A stretch of DNA of 63,819 nucleotides from Coriobacteriaceae bacterium AF45-21 (GTDB lineage Bacteria > Actinomycetota > Coriobacteriia > Coriobacteriales > Coriobacteriaceae). Each line of letters begins with the position of its first letter. Within the stretch, counting starts at the first letter, position 1. The notes beneath the pieces are model-generated. The model searched no databases, had not been told where the DNA came from, and worked only from the letters and a program-made list of their open reading frames with translations. Where the stretch lies: the NCBI GenBank assembly GCA_027682925.1, contig JAQCYU010000010.1, forward strand, positions 1 to 63,819. Direction: 5' to 3'. A program made the translations under genes and the position numbers. Shown here piece after piece: positions 26,544 through 34,836 of this stretch.

Positions 26544-27764
26544 ATGGTTGATGAGGACTTTGCCTGGCGGCTTGCGCAGGACCTTGTGAAGATTGACAGC
26601 TCAGACCCGGGCGCGTATGAGGATGAAATTGAGCGCTTCATTAAGAGGCTCATTGAGCAGCAGCTGGCACAACTTGATAGTTCTGCGCTCGATGCCGTGC
26701 AGATTGAGGAGCTCGAAGTGCTGCCCGGGCGCCGCAACCTTAAAGTCACCGTGCCGGGCCAAAGCGACGAGCCGCGGCTGGTCTATATCTGCCACATGGA
26801 TACCGTCACCTTGGGCGATGGCTGGGACGCAGATATCGCACCGCTTGGGGCGGTTGTGCGCGACGGCAAGCTCTACGGCCGCGGTGCCTGCGATATGAAG
26901 GGTGGCCTGGCCTGCGCCATTGCCGCACTGGTCCATACGCTCGAGCGCGTGGCGTCGGATGGCGCGCTGCCACGCCGCGGCTTTTCGCTCATCTGCTCGG
27001 TCGACGAGGAAGACTTCATGCGCGGCTCAGAGGCCGCGATCGATGCTGGCTGGGTCGGCTCGCGCGAATGGGTGCTGGACACCGAACCCACCGACGGACA
27101 GATCCAGGTGTCGCACAAGGGGCGTACGTGGTTCGAGATCGAGATGGCCGGCGTCACGGCTCATGCAAGCCAGCCTTGGAAGGGCGCCGACGCCGTCGCC
27201 GCCATGGCCGAGGTCGTGTGCTCGCTTCGTCGCACGTTTGCGACGCTACCTTTACATGAGGAGCTGGGGCCATCGACCATCACGTTTGGACAGATCGAGG
27301 GTGGCTACCGTCCCTATGTCGTGCCCGACCACGCTAAGGTCTGGGTCGATATGCGCCTGACCCCGCCGACTGATACGGCCGCCGCGACGCGCATGGTAGA
27401 GCAGGCCATTGTCGCTGCCGAAGCCGCGGTCCCCGGCTGCCATGGAAGCTATACCGCGACAGGCGACCGCCCCGCCATCGAGCGCGATCCAGCCTCTCCC
27501 CTTCTAGCTGCACTCAAGCGCGCAGCAGACGATGTGACAGGCGCGGACACGACCGTCGGCTTCTTTACCGGCTACACCGATACCGCCGTCATTGCTGGCA
27601 AGACGGGCAACCGCAACTGTATGAGCTACGGCCCCGGATCGCTCGCGCTCGCACACAAGCCCAACGAGTATGTGCCCCACGCCGATATCAATCGTTGTCA
27701 GCAGGTACTAATCGCGCTCGCCGATAACGTGCTCTGGGACGCGAACGGCCAAGTTGGGGCATAA
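26544..27764 (+). CDS. M20 family metallopeptidase (ArgE/DapE/CPG2-like)
   Basis: A 406-residue cytosolic zinc peptidase or deacylase. Metal-ligand motifs are visible: YICHMDTV (His), GRGACDMKGGLA (Asp), VDEEDFMRGSEA (catalytic Glu pair) and a late HADINRC histidine. A dimerisation domain with GVTAHASQPWKGADA lies in the middle, as in the family. ATG 26544 is preceded by GAGG. The DUF1015-like gene follows after 39 bases and is probably co-transcribed. The substrate (acyl amino acid or small peptide) cannot be assigned. Confidence 0.88.
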   Translation: MVDEDFAWRLAQDLVKIDSSDPGAYEDEIERFIKRLIEQQLAQLDSSALDAVQIEELEVLPGRRNLKVTVPGQSDEPRLVYICHMDTVTLGDGWDADIAPLGAVVRDGKLYGRGACDMKGGLACAIAALVHTLERVASDGALPRRGFSLICSVDEEDFMRGSEAAIDAGWVGSREWVLDTEPTDGQIQVSHKGRTWFEIEMAGVTAHASQPWKGADAVAAMAEVVCSLRRTFATLPLHEELGPSTITFGQIEGGYRPYVVPDHAKVWVDMRLTPPTDTAAATRMVEQAIVAAEAAVPGCHGSYTATGDRPAIERDPASPLLAALKRAADDVTGADTTVGFFTGYTDTAVIAGKTGNRNCMSYGPGSLALAHKPNEYVPHADINRCQQVLIALADNVLWDANGQVGA

Positions 27765-27803
27765 TAAGCCGCGAACAAACCGACTCGCTCGTTAGGACCG
27801 CCC

Positions 27804-28493
27804 ATGAAAGCACTTCCGTTTCCCTGCATCCGCCCGGCTCAGGACCGCGTGCTCGAGGCGCTGCCTGCAATGGGCAGCATCCTGAGCGGCAACGACGCCC
27901 TGCGCGCCGCCATCGCCGACGGGCTCATGCTCAAAGATCCAGGCGCAGCGTACTACGTGTACGAATGCTCGGGCGAGCTGGGTCGCGTGACGGGCGTTGT
28001 GGCGATCTGCCCGGTTGGCACGCTGGCGGGCAGCGACGCGGCTGTCGCCGAGAACGTCGACGCACTCGCCGCCGCGCGCGCGATCGCCGAGCTCAAGGTG
28101 CAGCCGCGCCCCGTATCGCTCGCCTACGAGGCCTCGCCCGTCATGGATATCATCCTGGGCGCCGCCAAAGAGGGCGCGTCGCTCTACGCCGTCACCGACC
28201 CCGCGGGCATTACGCACCGCGCGTGGGAGGTCAAGCGCGAGGACGCCGTCGGGGCCATCCGCGCTATGCTCGACCAAGCACCGGAGCCGGCACTGGCCGA
28301 CGACCCCGCCTACGCCGCCGCTCTGACCGGGGCGTCGCAGCTGCTGGCCGATGAGGCCCATGCCGCCGGAACGTACACCGGCAAGGAGCCGTTCAACTTT
28401 ACCGTTGCCGTGCTCTTCCCCGCCGCGCAGGTCAGCGGCGCCGCGCCGCAGGTTCCGACGGGCCTGCTCACGCACCAGGTCGCGCGGTTCTAG
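27804..28493 (+). CDS. DUF1015-like protein
   Basis: The 229-residue protein begins MKALPFPCIRPAQDRV, which resembles the start of DUF1015 proteins. Their full-length members exceed 400 residues, so this may be a short relative. The composition is Ala-rich with AGGD-free alpha/beta character and no membrane segments. The role is unknown. The gene follows the M20 peptidase and ends before a strong terminator. Confidence 0.5.
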   Translation: MKALPFPCIRPAQDRVLEALPAMGSILSGNDALRAAIADGLMLKDPGAAYYVYECSGELGRVTGVVAICPVGTLAGSDAAVAENVDALAAARAIAELKVQPRPVSLAYEASPVMDIILGAAKEGASLYAVTDPAGITHRAWEVKREDAVGAIRAMLDQAPEPALADDPAYAAALTGASQLLADEAHAAGTYTGKEPFNFTVAVLFPAAQVSGAAPQVPTGLLTHQVARF

Positions 28494-28537
28494 CAAGACC
28501 AGACCGCCCAGCACAAAAATCGGCAGCTCAACAAACA

Positions 28538-28578
28538 GGGGCGGAGATGCAGCAGGTACATGCATCTCCGCCCCTTTT
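28538..28578 (+). terminator. Intrinsic terminator
   Basis: GGGGCGGAGATGCA (28538-28551) and its exact complement (28561-28574) form a 14-bp stem followed by TTTT. It ends the M20/DUF1015-like unit. Confidence 0.85.
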
Positions 28579-28620
28579 GCGTCGAGAAGTTAGCCGACGA
28601 CCCGTGCCGCCGCGCTCGCG

Positions 28621-29256
28621 TTATCCGCGCTGCGGACCCGCTACCGCCACCAGCGGCTCAAGACCCAACTCGCGCGCATAATCTTCCTGCGTAAAGACTT
28701 CGACCAGTTCAAACGTGTCAGTCGCATCGCCAAACGCAAAATGCAGCACCGAGCAATTGCCCGGCACGCGCTCGCGCTCGTCGGCCTCCGTGCCCTTCAC
28801 GTGATCCAAAAACTCCTTGATGGCCGACCCGTGGCTCACCGCGAGCACGCACGAATGGTCCGGGCGTCGCATAAGATCGGTCAGCGTCGTCACCATGCGC
28901 TCGCGCACCTGCATCTGGCCCTCACCGCCAAACTGGCGATAGAAATCGCGCCACGGGCGCTCGGGCATAAGCATCACGCGCTCGGCCTCAAAGTCGCCAA
29001 AGAACCACTCGCGCAGACCGTCCAGGCGCTCGTACGTCATGCCCGACCACAGGTTGGCGATGGTCTGTTCGGTGCGGTGCAGCGTAGAGGTGTAGGCGTG
29101 GTCGGGCTCAATGCCGCGCGCACGCAAGAACATGCCGGCACGCGCCGCCTGATCGCAGCCCAGCTGTGTGAGCGGCGAGTCACTCCACCCCTGAATGATA
29201 CGCTTAAGGTTGAATATCGTCTGTCCATGACGGACCAGATACAGATCTTTATTCAT
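28621..29256 (-). CDS. Histidine phosphatase (phosphoglycerate mutase-like), copy 1
   Basis: A 211-residue protein with the phosphohistidine motif LYLVRHGQT at residues about 5-13, an acidic LREWFFGDFE segment and the second catalytic histidine in LAVSHGSAIKEF. ATG 29256 is chosen because AAAGGA lies upstream. It overlaps no gene but lies 17 bases from a paralogue, so the pair arose by tandem duplication. These enzymes dephosphorylate small metabolites; the substrate is not evident. Confidence 0.85.
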   Translation of the reverse strand: MNKDLYLVRHGQTIFNLKRIIQGWSDSPLTQLGCDQAARAGMFLRARGIEPDHAYTSTLHRTEQTIANLWSGMTYERLDGLREWFFGDFEAERVMLMPERPWRDFYRQFGGEGQMQVRERMVTTLTDLMRRPDHSCVLAVSHGSAIKEFLDHVKGTEADERERVPGNCSVLHFAFGDATDTFELVEVFTQEDYARELGLEPLVAVAGPQRG

Positions 29257-29273
29257 AGGGGTCCTTTCGTTCG

Positions 29274-29816
29274 TTACCAACCCAAGAGCGAAAACGCCCC
29301 ATCGCAATAGCCAAAATGAAGCACGGCACCGTTGTCGGGCAGCTCTCCCCCGCCAGTCACATACTCAAGAAACTCCTGGCAGGCTGAGCCGTGGGAAACC
29401 GCCAGCACGCAGTCGTGCTGCGGCCTGGCCATGATGCGGGACAGCGCCGCGACCATACGTGCGCGAAGCTCACTTTCCGACTCGCCACCAAAGGCAACCG
29501 GATAATCGCCCCAGGGTTGCGCCGGCATCTCGCGGTTTAATGTGCCCTCCAACGAACCCAAATGCCACTCGCGCAGTTCATCGACCAGCTCTATGGAACG
29601 ACCCTCGCCAACGATAATCTTTGCCGTGTGGAGCGCCCGCCCCAGCGGCGACGAATACACATGGTCAAAGGTCATGCCGCGGTCCTCGAACGCCGCGCGC
29701 GTCGCCAGCGCCTGCTCGCGCCCGCGCGCCGTGAGCGGCGAATCGTGCCAACCCTGCAAAATGTTCTTCACATTGAGCTCGGTCTGCCCATGCCGCACCA
29801 AATACAGATCGGCCAC
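29274..29816 (-). CDS. Histidine phosphatase (phosphoglycerate mutase-like), copy 2
   Basis: A 180-residue relative of the adjacent gene, with LYLVRHGQTELN at the N-terminus, ELREWHLGSLEG in the middle and LAVSHGSACQEF near the C-terminus. Upstream on its strand lies a hairpin repeat at 29832-29866. The two copies probably form one transcription unit and may act on related phosphorylated substrates. Confidence 0.87.
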   Translation of the reverse strand: MADLYLVRHGQTELNVKNILQGWHDSPLTARGREQALATRAAFEDRGMTFDHVYSSPLGRALHTAKIIVGEGRSIELVDELREWHLGSLEGTLNREMPAQPWGDYPVAFGGESESELRARMVAALSRIMARPQHDCVLAVSHGSACQEFLEYVTGGGELPDNGAVLHFGYCDGAFSLLGW

Positions 29817-29831
29817 ACGTCCTCCCCTCGC

Positions 29832-29870
29832 ACCACCACAAAGGGGACAGGCACCTTTGTGGTGGTTTTG
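29832..29870. repeat. ACCACCACAAAGG hairpin repeat, copy 1
   Basis: ACCACCACAAAGG (29832-29844) and its complement (29854-29866) flank GGACAGGCA, with a TTTT run after the right arm. On the plus strand it could terminate transcription. A near copy in reverse orientation lies at 42637-42672. Confidence 0.7.
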
Positions 29871-29899
29871 CCGCCGGATCGCACCGCAACGACGCGCAA

Positions 29900-30571
29900 C
29901 TACAGCAGCACGTCGGCAAGCGAACGCTTGGGCACGTGATGCACCTGAGCCTCATCGCGCCAGTAATTGATAGAGCCATCCGGGTTGGAGTCGATCGCGT
30001 CGATCACCTGCGTCTCGACTGGCACGCCAAAAGCCATGATCAGCTTGAGCTCATACTTGTCGCCGTCGAGCCCCATCGTATCGATCGCGCGGGGCGTAAA
30101 GGCCTTGAACATGCAGGCCGCCACCTCGGGCGTGGCGCTGCGCGCGGCGAGCATCATCGTCTGGGCGGCAATGCCGGTGTCGACCTCGGTGATGGGAGCG
30201 GCGGGCTTACCCGGAACAGTGCGCTCGGCAAGAATCGCGATGTAGCCGGTCGGGCGCTCGCCCTCATCGGGACCCGGCCAGTCCTTGAGCGCACCGGCCC
30301 ACGCGAGCTCATCAAATACACGCGCGCAGTCCTCGGCACCGCTCACCACATGAAAACGCAGACGCTGAGCATTGGCGCCACAGGGAGCCAGGTGCGCCAG
30401 CTCCGCCAGCTCGAGCAAAAACTCGCGCGGCACGCGCATGGACTCGTCAAATCGGCGGCACGTGCGGGCGCGGCGGACCAGCGCGTCAAACGTGTCCAGG
30501 CCAAGCTTTTCGCAACCCTGCTTTGCCATCGACTCGGCGCTTACCGGCGCCGCGGGAACAGCTTCGTTCAT
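29900..30571 (-). CDS. Nitroreductase-family protein
   Basis: A 223-residue FMN-binding nitroreductase-like protein. RRARTCRRFDESM near the N-terminus is the usual flavin phosphate-binding region, LAPCGANAQRLRF is the second conserved block, and the C-terminal half has GIAAQTMMLAARS and KLIMAFGVPVE. ATG 30571 follows GGGGG. Family members reduce nitroaromatics, quinones or flavins with NAD(P)H; the physiological substrate is unknown. It has no obvious operon partner. Confidence 0.82.
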   Translation of the reverse strand: MNEAVPAAPVSAESMAKQGCEKLGLDTFDALVRRARTCRRFDESMRVPREFLLELAELAHLAPCGANAQRLRFHVVSGAEDCARVFDELAWAGALKDWPGPDEGERPTGYIAILAERTVPGKPAAPITEVDTGIAAQTMMLAARSATPEVAACMFKAFTPRAIDTMGLDGDKYELKLIMAFGVPVETQVIDAIDSNPDGSINYWRDEAQVHHVPKRSLADVLL

Positions 30572-30805
30572 AAGACCCCCAATACAAGCCAATTGTCCTT
30601 AGGAAAATCTAACCTAAAACGTGGGCAATAACGAACAGGGCTGCAATGTTCTACACCTGTTGAATAGAAAATCGCGACGTGGGGAACAACGGAAACAATT
30701 CGGGACCTTTGGGTTACGTTTCGCCCTCCCCGACCCATACGCTAGCGCCTTTAAGCGATACTGGTTGTAACGATCAAGGCTTACGCCGCACGGAAAGGAG
30801 ACATT

Positions 30806-31407
30806 ATGGGCATCTTTAAGAACGATGACCAAAAATCGAGCCAGTTTGGATTTGACGAGAAAAGCATGGCAGGCAAGGCCGTCAAGGCCGTGCGCTGGAT
30901 TTACGCCATCACGGGCGTCTTGGCGCTCGTCGCCGGCATCGCACTGCTGTTTGCGCCCGCCAAATCCCTCGTCTTCCTGACGACCGTCTTGGGCATCTAC
31001 TTTGTGATCACGGCCGCGATCAGGCTGTTTACCGCTGTTTTCGAGCCGCTGCTGCCCACCGGCTGGCGCGTTACGAGCATCATCTCCAACCTGCTCATCA
31101 TTCTGGGCGGCGTCATAATCCTGCGCAACCAGGCCTTCTCGACCGCGACGCTCACCACGATGGTGGTTATCGTGCCGGCTTTGGCTGGATTGTCGAAGGT
31201 GTCATGTCCATTCTGGAGTCCGAGCTTTCGTCCAACCGCGCCCTCGCCATCCTGAGCGGCGCACTTTCCATCATCGCCGGCATGTTCGTGTTTATCTATC
31301 CGCTGTGGTCGGCCAAGATGCTCGTCATCTTTAGCGGCGCCGCGCTGCTGGTGTTTGGCGTAACGCTGATTGTTCGCGCTATTCAATTTGGCAAACTGGT
31401 GCACTAG
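30806..31407 (+). CDS. DUF308/HdeD-like membrane protein, one apparent frameshift
   Basis: A small inner-membrane protein of about 200 residues with six predicted helices in three repeated pairs, as in the DUF308/HdeD family, some members of which help acid tolerance. The first frame ends at about 31175 and the second carries GWIVEGVMSILESEL to the stop at 31407. One missing G or C in CCGG near 31175 explains the break. GGAAAGGAG precedes ATG 30806. The stop is directly followed by the ATG of the next gene. Confidence 0.8.
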
Positions 31408-31890
31408 ATGCCGCGAACGCTCTTTATTGATGCCGACGCCTGCCCGGTCACGCGCGAGTCGATTGACTGCGCGCGGCGGGCGGGCGTCGCCGTTGTTATC
31501 GCCGGCAACAGCACGCAAAACCTGGAACGGCACATTCGCCGCGACGACCCGCGCGATGCCGAGCACGCGCGACGCGGCTTTTGGGTCACGACGCTCGACG
31601 TGAGCGTGGGCGCCGACAGCGCCGACTTTGCCATTGTCGAACGCCTGCAGGCGGGCGACGTGGTCGTGACGCAGGACATTGGCTTGGCGAGCATGGTGCT
31701 CGGGCGCGATGCCGCCGCTATCGGTGTGCGCGGGCGCGTCTACGACAAAGCAACCATCGACATGCAGCTGTTTATTCGCCACGAGGAAAAGAAGGTGCGC
31801 CGCGCCGGCGGACGCACTCGCGGGCCGGCGGCATTTACCAGCGAAGACCGCGCCCGCTTTAAACGCAACCTCACCGAGCTGCTGCGCTAA
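31408..31890 (+). CDS. YaiI/YqxD family protein (DUF188)
   Basis: A 160-residue protein starting MPRTLFIDADACPVT, the DUF188 hallmark, with GADSADFAIVERL and VVTQDIGLASMVL as later conserved segments and DKATIDMQLFIR near the C-terminus. The fold is PIN-like, suggesting a nuclease or nucleic-acid role, but no function is established. It begins immediately after the DUF308 stop, so the two are cotranslated. A basic C-terminal tail is present. Confidence 0.9.
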   Translation: MPRTLFIDADACPVTRESIDCARRAGVAVVIAGNSTQNLERHIRRDDPRDAEHARRGFWVTTLDVSVGADSADFAIVERLQAGDVVVTQDIGLASMVLGRDAAAIGVRGRVYDKATIDMQLFIRHEEKKVRRAGGRTRGPAAFTSEDRARFKRNLTELLR

Positions 31891-31892
31891 CC

Positions 31893-31935
31893 AAGGTAGA
31901 TTTTGGGACATGTCCGGAAATCTACCTTTTTGTTT
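31893..31935 (+). terminator. Intrinsic terminator
   Basis: AAGGTAGATTT (31893-31903) pairs exactly with AAATCTACCTT (31918-31928). The loop contains a GGACATGTCC palindrome and a T-rich tail follows. Confidence 0.8.
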
Positions 31936-31977
31936 TGAGCGGTGTGAGCGCTCGGAATCCATGGCTCAACAAAAAAC

Positions 31978-32046
31978 GGGCTTCAAAATGCCATGCGTCG
32001 CCGCATTGCGCAGGCGCTGAGCATGGCTATTTGAAGCCCATTTTTT
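31978..32046. terminator. Terminator hairpin between convergent genes
   Basis: GGGCTTCAAAATGCCATGC (31978-31996) pairs with GCATGGCTATTTGAAGCCC (32021-32039) with one mismatch. It is flanked by an A6 tract and a T6 tract, so it can terminate in both directions, including for the leftward exporter gene ending at 32055. Confidence 0.8.
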
Positions 32047-32054
32047 AGGCCCAC

Positions 32055-33143
32055 TTAGAGGCCAACGGCGGAGAGGATGAGGCCCCAGCCAGCGCCGATG
32101 ACGTACATCATGATCAGGAACACGGCATTTTCGCGGGCGCTGCGGTTGGTGCGGAACAGCACCAGATAACCCACGCCGGCGGAAATGAGCGTGCCGGCGA
32201 GCATCGGCGCCAGTTGCAGCGCGCCTTCCAGATACAGCTGTGTAATGACCACGCTCGCCGAGCAATTGGGAATCAGCCCGACAAGCGCCGAACCCAGGAC
32301 AGCGAGTGTCTCGTTGCCGCGCAGGAACTGCTCGATCGCGGACTCGCCGAACGTCTCGAGCACGGCGACCAGAATCAGCGTCACCAGAAAAATGAATACC
32401 GAGACCTGCACGGTGTGCGAGATCGCACTGCGGATGATCGACAGGACAGGCGTCCCTTCGTGGGAGTGAGAGTGACCGTGACCATCATGGTGTTCATGTT
32501 CGCCCTCATGACCGTGATCGTGGCCATGTCCGTGTTCGTGCTCGTCCTCGTCTTCATCACAACCGCAATGGTCGCGCTCGCACAGCTCGTGGATGTGGTC
32601 GGCGCTCACGCCTGCCTCGGCCACCTCGTCGATGATGTCACCGCCGCTGTGGTCGTCGTGCGCGCAGTTCACGTGGGCCGGGTTGGCCGCGGTTCCCAGC
32701 ACGGTACGGCGAATCGCCGCGTGCGCGCGGGCGTTACGGCGCAGGCCGCGAATGGCAGCGTCCACGATAAAACCCGTGACCAGTGCGATCAGCGCTTTCG
32801 AAGCCAAAAGCATCGCCATAGTCTGCACGGGAACCTGCTCGGCAAGCAACAGCGGCAGCATCTCATCGGAGGTCGAAAGGAACACCGCCACCAACGTGCC
32901 CAAGGTCACGACACGGCCGGCGTACAGCGTTGCTGCCATGGCCGAAAATCCGCACTGCGGCACCATGCCCAGCAGCGAGCCAACCACGGGACCCGCAGCG
33001 CCGGCGCGCTTGATAGCGCCGTTGACGCGGTCGCCCGCAACGTGCTCAAGTGTCTCGAGAGCAAGATACGTCACCAACAAAAACGGCACCAGCGACAGCG
33101 TGTCCTTGCCGGCGTCGAGCAGAATATCAATCAGTAAATCCAT
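32055..33143 (-). CDS. Putative heavy-metal or manganese exporter (ArsP_2-like permease)
   Basis: A 362-residue membrane protein with about ten helices in two halves. Each half carries a conserved permease motif: GMVPQCGFSAMAATLYAG and GLIPNCSASVVITQLYLEG. Between them is a cytosolic loop (residues about 180-225) very rich in His, Asp and Glu, probably a metal-binding sensor or buffer. This pattern matches the putative ten-helix heavy-metal exporter family, annotated as a manganese transporter in many genomes. The metal is inferred. AAAGG precedes ATG 33143. Confidence 0.8.
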   Translation of the reverse strand: MDLLIDILLDAGKDTLSLVPFLLVTYLALETLEHVAGDRVNGAIKRAGAAGPVVGSLLGMVPQCGFSAMAATLYAGRVVTLGTLVAVFLSTSDEMLPLLLAEQVPVQTMAMLLASKALIALVTGFIVDAAIRGLRRNARAHAAIRRTVLGTAANPAHVNCAHDDHSGGDIIDEVAEAGVSADHIHELCERDHCGCDEDEDEHEHGHGHDHGHEGEHEHHDGHGHSHSHEGTPVLSIIRSAISHTVQVSVFIFLVTLILVAVLETFGESAIEQFLRGNETLAVLGSALVGLIPNCSASVVITQLYLEGALQLAPMLAGTLISAGVGYLVLFRTNRSARENAVFLIMMYVIGAGWGLILSAVGL

Positions 33144-33186
33144 GACGGATGGAACCTTTCGTGTCTTTCGGCAGCATTGTAAAAGT

Positions 33187-33203
33187 CCTAGCGGTCAACT
33201 AGG
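33187..33203. promoter_or_regulatory. Inverted repeat upstream of the metal exporter
   Basis: CCTAG, seven bases, CTAGG lies 44-60 bases upstream of the exporter start. It could be a repressor operator, but it is short and the regulator is unknown. Confidence 0.25.
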
Positions 33204-33314
33204 GTATTGTAGTTGTCCCGGGCGCGGTGCCAATAGTTGCCTATGGTAAACTATCATCTCGCCATAACTCAGTAACCTCGAGCCGCACAACGCGGCCCGT
33301 CCAAGGAGTAGCAT

Positions 33315-34283
33315 ATGAACGTATCGCAAGCACTCGAATACGAGCGCCAGCCGTTTATCCCCATGTTTATCTACGGCGACCACGGCGCCATGGAGTCCGA
33401 GCGCCAGAAGGGCGAGGAGGCCCTCAAGGTGCTCGAGACCGAGTACTTTACCGCCGAGGGCGACCCCGGCTTCGACTTTGCCACCGTGCGCGACCTGGCC
33501 GACCGCAACCGCGACCTGTGCGACCAGATTGGCGAGGCGCGTCTGCGCAACGTGACGCCCGCGACGCTCTCGCGCGGCCTGTCCGATGCCGACACCTGCG
33601 CCGCCATCGGCAAGATGCAAAAGCGCACCGCCGCGTCCGTTATGCGCGAAATCCGCGGCGACCGCGACGCGCTCGGCGTGGCCTACGCCCGCAAGCCCAT
33701 CCAGGGCACCGTGCTCGGTATCGACATCGAGACCACCGGCCGTGCACCCGAGCGCGGCTATATCATCAACGTGGGCTGGGAGATCATGGAGCTCACCAGC
33801 GACGCCGTCCCGCATGACGCCGAGGCACACTACTGCGGCCTGCCCGACATCTACCGCGGCGAAGATGTGCCGCTGTCGAATATCCACCACATTACCTGGG
33901 ACGACATCGACGGCAAAACGCCCTTCCGCGAGAACAAGGAGCTGCAAAAGCAGCTGCTCAAGCTTATGAAGAAGTACCCGTACATGGCGCATAACGCCGC
34001 CTTTGAGGACAGCTGGTTCAAGATTCACCTGGACGGTTACGCCGAGGCACGCCGCGCGGGTAAGATCATCGTCATCGACTCGCGCCAGATCTGCCGCAGC
34101 CTGGACGCCGACGTGCGCTCGCTCCCCCGCGAGTCCGCCCCCGCCGCGCTCGAGAACTGGGCACGCCGTCGCGGCACCCTCGCGCCCGACGCCAACGAGC
34201 AGCATCTGGGTCTGGACGACACCGACCTCATGCTCCGCACGGTACAGGCCGAGTTCAACCTCAAGAACCTGTTTGCGAAATAA
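33315..34283 (+). CDS. DEDDh 3'-5' exonuclease-like protein
   Basis: A 322-residue protein. The first 135 residues form an uncharacterised helical, charged domain. The remainder has the DEDDh exonuclease motifs: VLGIDIETTG (Exo I), MAHNAAFEDSWF (Exo II) and EQHLGLDDTDLM (Exo III with His and Asp). It therefore resembles the proofreading subunit of DNA polymerase III or RNase T-like enzymes and likely trims DNA or RNA 3' ends. It is transcribed alone and ends before the terminator at 34349-34384. Confidence 0.87.
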   Translation: MNVSQALEYERQPFIPMFIYGDHGAMESERQKGEEALKVLETEYFTAEGDPGFDFATVRDLADRNRDLCDQIGEARLRNVTPATLSRGLSDADTCAAIGKMQKRTAASVMREIRGDRDALGVAYARKPIQGTVLGIDIETTGRAPERGYIINVGWEIMELTSDAVPHDAEAHYCGLPDIYRGEDVPLSNIHHITWDDIDGKTPFRENKELQKQLLKLMKKYPYMAHNAAFEDSWFKIHLDGYAEARRAGKIIVIDSRQICRSLDADVRSLPRESAPAALENWARRRGTLAPDANEQHLGLDDTDLMLRTVQAEFNLKNLFAK

Positions 34284-34348
34284 CCGATCCATCTGCGGGA
34301 GCGCCTGCCAGCACAGTGCAATCCGTCTGGACGCACCGGCACGCAGTA

Positions 34349-34384
34349 AACTAGGGCGCAGTCTTATGGCTGCACCCTAGTTTT
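34349..34384 (+). terminator. Intrinsic terminator after the exonuclease gene
   Basis: AACTAGGGCGCAG pairs with CTGCACCCTAGTT with one wobble, followed by TTTT. Confidence 0.8.
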
Positions 34385-34836
34385 AATCAAAACGAGCAAA
34401 TACGCATGCTTCACATAGTCGGCAGATTGGCCCACCTACTTTTTTCGAGTTGTTCGGCCAGCTGAGCCACTAGTCGAGGCCCCTTGAACCGCAATCGAGC
34501 GCTATAGTCGCCCCAATTTCGCAACCAAGCCCTATAAATCTACCTGAATCAATTCGAATAAGACGTTGCGATCACACCATTCGTATAGGATAAGGCCGAA
34601 TAACTCAAATTATGTTGGTGAGGCATCTGAGCGGTCGGCAAAAACGCTTAGAAGCTACGAATCCGCAACTAAAGTTCACCAAAATGGGGCAGCCGACAGA
34701 AACCTCCCCAGCCGAAGCTGCCCCCCCCTCAATACGACAGCTCAAAAACCCACCGTTCGCAGAAGATAAGCCGCGCCCCAATACCGTTGCCCGAAGTTTC
34801 GAGCGTATATGGCGTCCGCTATGCCATCATGCGCGT
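34385..34836. other. Intergenic region with a repeat relic and a GC hairpin
   Basis: This contains a CCTACTTTTTTCGAGTTG-type repeat at 34433-34475 that would translate as PPTFFELFGQ, and a GGGGCAGC...GCTGCCCC hairpin at about 34685-34731. The open frame from 34612 continues into the gene annotated from 34837, so a longer N-terminus is possible, but the extra sequence is poor in coding character. Confidence 0.4.

Noticed and set aside
26390..26749. N-terminal extension of the first orphan nuclease-like gene
   Set aside because: The extra 120 residues are Ser/Cys/Arg-rich, antisense to the M20 peptidase start and absent from the paralogue.
32425..32560. CRISPR-like short repeats (GTGACCGTGACC and similar)
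   Set aside because: They encode the His/Asp/Glu loop of the metal exporter in frame; there are no spacers or cas genes.
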